From Microvirga lenta (GTDB lineage Bacteria > Pseudomonadota > Alphaproteobacteria > Rhizobiales > Beijerinckiaceae), in the NCBI RefSeq assembly GCF_020532555.1, contig NZ_JAJBBR010000001.1:310001-374000 (forward strand): 64,000 bases of DNA, in the 5' to 3' direction. Made by a program: the position numbers and the translations under genes. Position 1 is the stretch's first letter. Every line of letters starts with the position of its first letter. Shown here in pieces: positions 45,381 through 52,250 of this stretch. The notes beneath the pieces were generated by a model, which worked only from the letters and a program-made list of their open reading frames with translations, did no database searches and was not told the origin of the DNA.

Positions 45381-47768
45381 TCATACGGCCATGCTTGAAG
45401 GCTGTCCCTGGCCGAGGATAGCCACCAGCTCGTCAGCCATTTCCTGAAGGCGTTGGCGGTCAGGTTCCGGGAATTCGCGTGGTTTGGTGTCGATAACGGA
45501 GAGGCAACCAACGGCCAACCCGGAAGACGTCCGCAATGGAGCTCCGGCATAAAAGCGAATGCCCTTCTCCAGAACAAGCGGATCGTCGGCGAACCGGGAG
45601 TCCTCGGTGACATCTTCGGACACGATCACCTCGTTCGCCGCTACGACGTATGCATCCAACGTCCCGTGAGCGGAGTGCTCGATGGCCTGGTGACTCACGG
45701 GGGTACCAGTTGCTTCATCCCTGGAATGGCGGACCTCGTCGGCCAGCGACACGAGGGCGATCGGCGCGCCAAAGGCCTGGGCGACTGTCCTGGAGATCTC
45801 TTCGAAGCGCCGTGCGCTCACGGAGGTCAGGCCGAGGTCGTGCAGCGCAACAAGCTGCTCTTGCTCCGTGGCGGGATGGATCGGGGACGTTCCCGCTGCG
45901 GATGTCGGGCGCGAGACCCATGCATCCACTTGGTTGGTCCAAGCTTCCAGGGAGCTGAATGCCGCATCAGCCGCCATCTCTTTCGGGAGCGCAAGCGTCT
46001 GCTCTGTACTCGGTGCTGGGTTCCAGCAGCAGACCGCGAGCTTCATATGGGGTGCCCGGCGCCGGAGGCGACGGCAGATATACCGGGCATACACCTGCGG
46101 CTGCGGGTGGAGATAGGATAGGCAGACGACGTCCACACCCTGAAGATCGAGCTGCTCCAGGGCCCCTTGGCTGACGGCGATTGGCGGCAGGACACGCGCA
46201 CCAATGCCGCGTTCCCTGAGCACCTGCGCCATCATCTCGGCCGCCGCACGATCAAGCTCCGTGCGCCCGGCCACACAGAGGAGCGACGGCTGTTGCGCCT
46301 CATCGGCAGGCGGCAAAAGGTCCTTGCCAGTTCCTGCGTTCGCTTGGTCACCGGAGGCTGCCTTCTCCCGAACCTGGTCCTCGATCTCCCGAACGACACA
46401 GATTGCCGTATCGGCAACGAGACGTCTGTAATTGGTGTCCGTGGTGCTGCGTTGGCGGTCGTTCTCTGCCAAGCGAAGAGCGGGGATGGCGACATTGTCG
46501 TAGAACTCACGCGAGGAGTGCTCGTCGACGTAGTCCTCGGCCAGTTCGACTGCCTCCTCCAGATTGCCGGCGAGAAGACGCTGATAGAGACGCTCTTCCG
46601 GTGCAAGAACCGGGTCGCTGCCCAGGAGGATGCCTAGAAACTCGAGACGCGGCACGTAGCGGCCAATGACGATCAGGCAGACCGTGAGAGGTGTCGCCAG
46701 GAACAGCCCGACCGGACCCCACAAGGTCGTCCAGAAAATCGCCGCCATGATAATGGCGAGCGACGACAGGCCTGTGCTGGAGCCGTAGAGCCACGGCTCG
46801 ATGATGTTGTTGCTGACGAGCTCCGCCAGAAGGAATAGTCCGACGACCCAGAACAGCATGGTCCAGCCGGGATCGACCGCAATGGAAAGGGCAATGGGGA
46901 AGAGGGCTGCCAAAAAGGGACCGAGATAGGGAACGAACCGCAGCACTGCGGCGAGCAAGCCCCACAGCACCGCGTTTGGTACGCCGATGAAGTAAAGGGC
47001 AAGCCCGATCGGAACCCCGTAGGTCAGGTTCACCAGGAGCTGCATCAGGAGATAGCGGCTGACCCGGGCGGCCGCATCGTTGATGGCCTGGGTGCTCTTC
47101 TGGAGATCACCTGCTCCGGCAAGCTTGATGAAGCGGTCGCGCAGATCCTCCCGCTCGAGCAGCACGAAAATCACGAAGATGATGACCAGGCCGGCGGTCG
47201 CGAGCGGCGCCAGCAGCGGGCCAACGATAGTCTGGATCATCTCCAGCGGGCGGGGGCCGGGAGGCTCCAGCCTGACAGTGATCGGTTCCTGCGGTGTGCT
47301 TCCGCCGAGCGCAGAGCCAGGTGCCTGCGCCGGCTTGTCCTCGGGTCGCCCCTCGCCGGAGATTTCCTTGCCGAGATCCTGGATCGTGGTGGTGACCCTT
47401 TCAATAACACCGCCGCCGGTCGCCGACTGCTGCAAAGATCGGATCTTCTGGGTGATGGTCGTCTGGTAAGACGGTAGGTTGTTGGCAAGTTGGACAAGTT
47501 GACTGCCAACAACGAAGCCAATGCCGCCGATGGCGATGAAGGCAACGGTGACGGCAATCAGCACCGCGGCGATCCGGGGCAGCTTCAGGCGCCGGAGCCA
47601 ATTGACCAAAGGCGTAAGCGCAAAGCTCAGGAGTATGGCGAGGGCAAAAGGGATGAAGATGTCTCGCCCGACGTAAAGCCCTCCGATGGCCAGGACGATA
47701 CCGCCGGCGGTCAGAAGAGGGGAACTCGCGGGCTGTGCAACGGGTGGGGGAAGGGCCGGGCCAGCCAT
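45381..47768 (-). CDS. AI-2E family transporter fused to B12-binding-like and GAF domains
   Basis: A 795-residue fusion. Residues about 15-395 are an AI-2E/PerM-type membrane protein with eight hydrophobic segments (for example PFALAILLSFALTPLVNWL, the FIGVPNAVLWGLLAAVLRFV region and SNNIIEPWLYGSSTGLSSL). A helical linker follows (about 400-485). Residues 490-615 look like a Rossmann-type cobalamin-binding-like domain: QPSLLCVAGRTELDRAAAEM and GVDVVCLSYLHPQ, but without the DxHxxG cobalt-ligand motif. Residues 635-785 are a GAF domain (GAPIALVSLADEVRHSRDEA, IRFYAGAPLRTSSGLAVGCL). Ordinary AI-2E proteins stop near residue 360, so cytosolic sensing of the channel is implied. Confidence 0.82.
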   Translation of the reverse strand: MAGPALPPPVAQPASSPLLTAGGIVLAIGGLYVGRDIFIPFALAILLSFALTPLVNWLRRLKLPRIAAVLIAVTVAFIAIGGIGFVVGSQLVQLANNLPSYQTTITQKIRSLQQSATGGGVIERVTTTIQDLGKEISGEGRPEDKPAQAPGSALGGSTPQEPITVRLEPPGPRPLEMIQTIVGPLLAPLATAGLVIIFVIFVLLEREDLRDRFIKLAGAGDLQKSTQAINDAAARVSRYLLMQLLVNLTYGVPIGLALYFIGVPNAVLWGLLAAVLRFVPYLGPFLAALFPIALSIAVDPGWTMLFWVVGLFLLAELVSNNIIEPWLYGSSTGLSSLAIIMAAIFWTTLWGPVGLFLATPLTVCLIVIGRYVPRLEFLGILLGSDPVLAPEERLYQRLLAGNLEEAVELAEDYVDEHSSREFYDNVAIPALRLAENDRQRSTTDTNYRRLVADTAICVVREIEDQVREKAASGDQANAGTGKDLLPPADEAQQPSLLCVAGRTELDRAAAEMMAQVLRERGIGARVLPPIAVSQGALEQLDLQGVDVVCLSYLHPQPQVYARYICRRLRRRAPHMKLAVCCWNPAPSTEQTLALPKEMAADAAFSSLEAWTNQVDAWVSRPTSAAGTSPIHPATEQEQLVALHDLGLTSVSARRFEEISRTVAQAFGAPIALVSLADEVRHSRDEATGTPVSHQAIEHSAHGTLDAYVVAANEVIVSEDVTEDSRFADDPLVLEKGIRFYAGAPLRTSSGLAVGCLSVIDTKPREFPEPDRQRLQEMADELVAILGQGQPSSMAV

Positions 47769-48330
47769 GATACGGTGCTCTCAGCTCAGGTTGCTTACAG
47801 GACAACCCAGCCTTGGCTCATTGGATCCGCTCCCCCATCCGAGCGTCGCTTACTGGGAGGGAAATGTAAGCACAACAGCCCGCCAGGCCACGACAAAGAC
47901 TGGCGGGCATCGATTTGAAATCTCCTGCGTGCGAGTTGAGTATAGTTCGTCTCGCGTCGGAGGCTTGACATTCCAGAGTGCGCCGCGGCGGAACGGCAGC
48001 TAATGGCACTTCCCGGAAGTAAACCGAATGTCAGTTCTGGCGGGGCATACTGGACGGTCCTGACGGGCAGCAGATTTCCCGGATTGACCCAAAACTGACG
48101 TTCGCTGTCTGGAGCGATATGCTTGGCGCACATAGAGGCTCGTTACACGCGACCCAGTTCGTAAAACAATCAATGAATTCAGCCATCTTCAAGGTCGGAA
48201 CAAATAAAACATAGATCAATGACAGTCTTTGATTTGTGTGATATCAATGTTTTAGCATCAGCAACCGATCATAGGCGCTGATGCCTGAGAGATCCGTGTG
48301 CTCCCGCCTGTCACCCAGGGGAGCGTCATC
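47769..48330. other. Divergent intergenic region upstream of the Crp/Fnr gene
   Basis: A 562-base gap between the leftward transporter gene and the rightward Crp/Fnr-type gene. No protein gene is evident. The right part is AT-rich and holds a FixK/FNR-like palindrome (48234-48247). Around 48000-48110 there is a GC-rich stretch with a 19-base word (48084-48102) that recurs at 52186-52204, which suggests a degenerate dispersed repeat. Confidence 0.45.
48234..48247 (+). promoter_or_regulatory. FixK/FNR-like box upstream of the Crp/Fnr gene
   Basis: TTGTGTGATATCAA fits the FixK core TTG-N8-CAA and is near the consensus TTGAT-N4-ATCAA. It lies 84 bases before the chosen start of the regulator. 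Further half-sites ATCAA (48215-48219) and TTGAT (48229-48233) precede it, each separated by nine bases. Autoregulation or control by a host FixK is possible. Confidence 0.45.
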
Positions 48331-49077
48331 ATGGACGCCACGCACCAATTCACGACTGCAATCCTTATACGCAAGCTGGAGAGCAGCTTCACGCTCACAA
48401 GTGACGAGCGTCAGGCTCTCGAAACCTTGCCGATGCAGATCACGGCCATCAAGGAAGGTCAGGACATCGTGCGCCAAGGGGATCGCCCCTCCCGCTCCTG
48501 CTTGATCCTGAGCGGCTTCACCTGCACCTACAAGATGACTGGAGACGGCAAGCGCCAGATCCACAACTTCCAGATCCCCGGTGATATTCCCGACCTGCAA
48601 AGCCTGCACCTGAAGGTACTGGACAACAGCCTCGGCACCATCACTCCATGCAGCGTCGGGTTCATCACCCATGAGGATCTGCACAAGCTGTGCAAGCGCC
48701 ACTACCGGATCGCCAGTGCCTTCTGGCGCGAGACCCTGATCGACGGGGCAGTCTTCCGGGAGTGGATGACCAGCATCGGCCAGCGCGAAGCCTACCCCCG
48801 CATCGCCCACCTCATGTGCGAGATGCTGGAGCGTCTAAGGGCGGTCGGGCTGGTCAACGGCTATAGCTGTGAGTTTCCGATCACCCAAAGCGAGATCGCC
48901 GATGCGCTCGGCATCACACCGGTGCATGTCAACCGAGTCGTAAAAGCCATGCGAGCCGATGGCCTGATTGAGCTGAAAGGCGAGCGGTTGAACATTCCCG
49001 ATTGGGAGACGTTGAAGAAGGCAGGGGACTTCGATCCCACCTACCTTCACCTGGAGAGCCATCAGGCCGCCGCATGA
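48331..49077 (+). CDS. Crp/Fnr-family transcriptional regulator
   Basis: A 248-residue regulator. Seen: a cyclic-nucleotide-binding-type jelly roll (ITAIKEGQDIVRQGDRPSRS, LILSGFTCTYKMTGDGKRQI, NFQIPGDIPDLQSLH), a long dimerisation helix, and a Crp-type helix-turn-helix FPITQSEIADALGITPVHVN with RVVKAMRADGLIEL. There are no clustered N-terminal cysteines for an iron-sulfur cluster, so it is not a classical oxygen-sensing FNR. The ATG at 48331 has a GGGGAG site nine bases upstream; the frame extends to 48298. Its stop overlaps the following small gene as ATGA. It could link the element's sensors to transcription. Confidence 0.85.
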   Translation: MDATHQFTTAILIRKLESSFTLTSDERQALETLPMQITAIKEGQDIVRQGDRPSRSCLILSGFTCTYKMTGDGKRQIHNFQIPGDIPDLQSLHLKVLDNSLGTITPCSVGFITHEDLHKLCKRHYRIASAFWRETLIDGAVFREWMTSIGQREAYPRIAHLMCEMLERLRAVGLVNGYSCEFPITQSEIADALGITPVHVNRVVKAMRADGLIELKGERLNIPDWETLKKAGDFDPTYLHLESHQAAA

Positions 49078-49319
49078 TCCTCACCTTTCAGCCTATGCGT
49101 GTTGCAACAGGCTTTGATGAAGAAGGCATGATGGTCCTCGATGAGGAGCAGCGGCTGGTGGCGGTCCTGGTGCGTCTCTCGCACGAGAACGAAGTGGCTC
49201 CGGGGCAATGGTACCTGGAGGCCGGCTTTGGCCGCCTGGATGGTGGAAGCCACCCGCTGTTCTCCAACCTGGACATGGCTCGGGATTGGATTGGCCAACG
49301 CCTCGCTAGGGAGGCCTAA
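49074..49319 (+). CDS. Small conserved-type hypothetical protein
   Basis: An 81-residue protein that overlaps the Crp/Fnr gene by four bases (ATGA) and is therefore coupled to it. It opens MILTFQPMRVATGFDEEG and contains EEQRLVAVLVRLSHENEVAP, WYLEAGFGRLDG and a helical end (MARDWIGQRLAREA). It is probably a compact alpha/beta domain. I do not recognise the family. The coupling suggests it works with the regulator. Confidence 0.6.
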   Translation: MILTFQPMRVATGFDEEGMMVLDEEQRLVAVLVRLSHENEVAPGQWYLEAGFGRLDGGSHPLFSNLDMARDWIGQRLAREA

Positions 49320-49457
49320 TCAGGCGGTTGTTCTGCGGCGGCTCTGGGCGACGGGTCAGATTCGCCCTATGCCAGGCTGCCGCCAGTGCCTTTTGGCAAG
49401 TCCTGCCAATACGCTGAACAGACCCACAATCCAGGTTCAGGAACGGGCTGATCGGAA

Positions 49458-50615
49458 TTACGCCGTCTGTTGCGCTGCCTCAGGGAATGAGACCGTCACC
49501 ACCAGTCCGGCATCGTTTCTGACATCGATTTGGCCTCGAATCTGTTGGACGAGTGATCGAACTAGGCCGTAGCCGAGCGATCCCTCCCGAAGGCTGAGCA
49601 TCCCAACCCCGTCATCCCGAACGGTCAGTTCAACCCACCCAGGGCGGCTGCGGTTTGCCCCGACGAGGATCGTTCCCGACCTTGGTGCCGGAAAGGCGTA
49701 CTTCACGGCATTGGTGATGAGTTCGGTCAGAACGATACCGAGCGGGACCGCCGTGTCGGCATCTACCAGAATACCTTGGTCGATGTCCGCCTTCAGGCTC
49801 ACGCGGTCATCGTCCCCGGTGATGGGTCGCAAGGCGCCGCACAGATCGGCCACGTACGTCGAGACATCGATGTGCTGGGTCCTTTCCGACTTGCTGAGCA
49901 GGTCATGGACCCGCGCCATAGCGTTGAGACGATCCTGAGCCTCCTCGAAGAGGGCTCTGACGGCCGGGTCTGGCTGCCGTCGGCCCTGAATGGCCAGGAG
50001 TGAGGCTGCGATGGCCAGGCTGTTCTTGGCCCGGTGGTTGACCTCCACCAGCAGCATCTCCCGCTCGGCGACAAGAGCGGAGAGCCTCTTATTGGCAGCT
50101 TCCAGCTCCCCAGTTCTGGCTGCGACCCGTTCTTCCAGTTCAGTGGTCAGCGTCCGCAGGGTCTCCTCGGCGTCGTAGCGGCGGGTGATGTCGAGGTAGG
50201 AGAGAAAGTGATTGGTGACGGTGCCCTGGCCGTCATCCACGGGACTGGCGAACAGCATCGCCCGAAACGGGGTGCCGTCCTTCCGGTACTGAAGAATCTC
50301 CAGCGTCTCGTCTCGGCCTTTCATGACCGCAGCCTGATAGCGCCGGATGGCCTCCGGGTCGGTGCCTTCGCCGTTCATGAAGTGCGGATCCTGTCCGAGC
50401 AGCTCATCCATGCTGTAGCCCGACAAGTCGACGAAGGAGTGGTTGGCAAAGACGATAGGATTGCCGGGCAGGGTGGCATCGGTCACGAGCATCGGCATGC
50501 GTGTCCGACGAACGGCCTCGACAAACAGGCCACCCTGCTGCCGTACGGCTTCGATGTGCCGTTCGGCGACGGTTCGCTCAGGGGTGTCTGCCTTGTTCTC
50601 CTGAAACTCGTTCAT
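49458..50615 (-). CDS. Second LOV-like PAS sensor histidine kinase (HisKA_2) lacking the photoactive Cys
   Basis: A 385-residue soluble kinase and paralogue of the one at 44068. PAS/LOV-like domain (about 25-145): RMPMLVTDATLPGNPIVFAN, GYSMDELLGQDPHFMNGEGT and LSYLDITRRY. The canonical Asn-Cys of LOV domains reads Asp-Pro here, so covalent flavin photochemistry is excluded. HisKA_2 region with LLVEVNHRAKNSLAIAASLL, then the ATPase domain with LTELITNAVKYAFP and VRDDGVGM. It is leftward, downstream of a response regulator gene that carries a nonsense mutation, so the pair was once a natural two-component system. Confidence 0.85.
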   Translation of the reverse strand: MNEFQENKADTPERTVAERHIEAVRQQGGLFVEAVRRTRMPMLVTDATLPGNPIVFANHSFVDLSGYSMDELLGQDPHFMNGEGTDPEAIRRYQAAVMKGRDETLEILQYRKDGTPFRAMLFASPVDDGQGTVTNHFLSYLDITRRYDAEETLRTLTTELEERVAARTGELEAANKRLSALVAEREMLLVEVNHRAKNSLAIAASLLAIQGRRQPDPAVRALFEEAQDRLNAMARVHDLLSKSERTQHIDVSTYVADLCGALRPITGDDDRVSLKADIDQGILVDADTAVPLGIVLTELITNAVKYAFPAPRSGTILVGANRSRPGWVELTVRDDGVGMLSLREGSLGYGLVRSLVQQIRGQIDVRNDAGLVVTVSFPEAAQQTA

Positions 50616-50654
50616 GGCCGATCCGGTGTGATGGGATTGTGGTGGATTATCGGT

Positions 50655-51092
50655 TTACGCGGCGTTCGGTACAGCCTCTATCATCTGCGAGGTGTCCATC
50701 TGCCGAATTAAGGCGATGACAGTGTCGAGCAGGTGGGGCTTGGCGAGGAACTCCACGTCCGCCGGCAGGTCGTCAGGGCCGGGGCGCACCCGTCACGAGG
50801 TGACCAAAAGCCCGATTCCCGGCCACCGCTCCCGAACGGGCCGGGCCAGCCCGATGCCGTTCATCGAGCCCGGCATCTCGATGTCGGTGACGACGGCCTG
50901 GATATCGGGGCGCGCTTGCAGGAGGGTTACCGCCTCATCCGCGTTCACGGCCTCGAAGACCTTGTACCCGGCATCGTCGAGGGCGTCGGCGAGGAACATG
51001 CGGACGAGCGGCTCGTCCTCGACGACGAGGATGACGATGCGGAGATCGGAGTGGGGCATGCGGGGCGAGGCTCTACCGTGTTGCAGGTTCAT
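50655..51092 (-). pseudogene. CheY-like response regulator interrupted by an in-frame TGA
   Basis: A single-domain receiver of about 134-145 residues. Seen: the acidic pair in ILVVEDEPLVRMFLADAL, the phospho-acceptor Asp in VVTDIEMPG, and ERWPGIGLLVTS. Then a TGA stop at 50793-50795 stands where relatives have Gly in VTSGR. After it the frame continues perfectly: RVRPGPDDLPADVEFLAKP with the conserved Lys-Pro, and LLDTVIALIRQ, ending in TAA at 50655. One G-to-T change (GGA to TGA) explains it. The truncated 88-99-residue product would lack the conserved Lys. The alternatives are a sequencing error or readthrough. Confidence 0.85.
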
Positions 51093-51413
51093 CGAACAGC
51101 AACGGCAGGCGGCTCAGCTTCGTTCCACATCCCTCTGCCAGGTAAAGGCGGACACCAGGGTATCCCGGCCGCGTCGGGGCTGGCCATTCCCGTTTAGCGT
51201 CGCGATCACTGTATGGATTGAGGCAGCCCCGTTTGCGGTGGGAGCGCCTGGTTTGATCCAGAAAGGGGGGTTACGCGCAATTCACGGACGATTACCTCAC
51301 GCGCGTGACATGGGTATCGGTGTCTCTGGAAGCCAGAACGCTAGGCGTCAAATTTAATCGCGCAGCAGTGTCATTTTCGGTAATGAGGCTCACTGCTAAA
51401 GTGAGGCTGAGCT
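51093..51413. other. Intergenic region between response regulator and LysE genes
   Basis: A 321-base gap between divergent genes. No protein or RNA gene is visible. The right third is richer in A and T and should hold the promoter of the LysE-type gene; no box can be named with confidence. Confidence 0.4.
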
Positions 51414-52019
51414 TTGACTGCAAGCTGGATACTGTCTGTCATCTTCTTTTCTGTGGCCTCATCCGGTTCTCCGGGGCCGAACAACATGCTGCTCACGACT
51501 ACTGGGGCCAATCATGGATTCAGTAGAGCCCTTCCGCATATTTTGGGCACGGGCGTTGGCATCGGAGCCATACTTCTCGGTCTCAGTCTGTTTGGTAGCC
51601 AACTGCTGGAAAACGATACCTTCCGCAATGTCTTGAAGTGGGGCGGCGTCACATATCTGGCCTATCTCGCGTTCAAAATCGCCACCAGTCGTCCGAAGGC
51701 TGCTTCTGAAACGGAAGGCGCTCGGCCACTGAATTTTATTCAGGCAGTTCTCTTTCAGGCGCTGAACCCGAAGGTCTGGTTGGGTGGCGCAAGTGGGATC
51801 GTGGCGTTCGGTGCAGCATCAGAGGAATGGAATGCCTTAATGATGAGTATGGCATTCACCGTTCTATTTGCAGTCCTAAGTATGCCATGTGGTGCCGTCT
51901 GGGCATTGATCGGCTCGTCCGCTCGCCACTTCCTGCGGTCTGACCGTGCTCTAAGGGCCTTCAATGTAACTATGGCACTACTTCTTCTCGCCTCGCTCAT
52001 TCCAGTAGTGCTTCAATGA
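51414..52019 (+). CDS. LysE/RhtB-family amino-acid exporter
   Basis: A 201-residue inner-membrane protein with about six hydrophobic segments. Seen: the family signature SSGSPGPNNMLL near residue 20, GVGIGAILLGLSL, YLAYLAFKI, and the second signature FQALNPKVWLGG near 120. Length and motifs fit the RhtB/LysE translocators that export amino acids or related metabolites. It starts with TTG; the frame begins there and no better start is evident. It is monocistronic between the response regulator and the phytochrome gene, and reads rightward. The substrate is unknown. Confidence 0.82.
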   Translation: MTASWILSVIFFSVASSGSPGPNNMLLTTTGANHGFSRALPHILGTGVGIGAILLGLSLFGSQLLENDTFRNVLKWGGVTYLAYLAFKIATSRPKAASETEGARPLNFIQAVLFQALNPKVWLGGASGIVAFGAASEEWNALMMSMAFTVLFAVLSMPCGAVWALIGSSARHFLRSDRALRAFNVTMALLLLASLIPVVLQ

Positions 52020-52250
52020 TCCACCTTAGGTCGCCTCGGGGCAAAGCTGTCGTTCCATCAACAGCCTTCTGCGAAATTGAACCGAAATCCCGGAAGGTCG
52101 CCTCATGGCACGGGGCTGACCTTAGCCGTAATTCCGCACTGCTGGGATGAGCGGACCTTCGTTCTGGCCTGCGGTACTACCGAGCTTGACCCTGAACTGA
52201 CGTTGCGAGCTCAAGGGGATCATCTTTCGGTATCAAGCGACACGAGAAGA

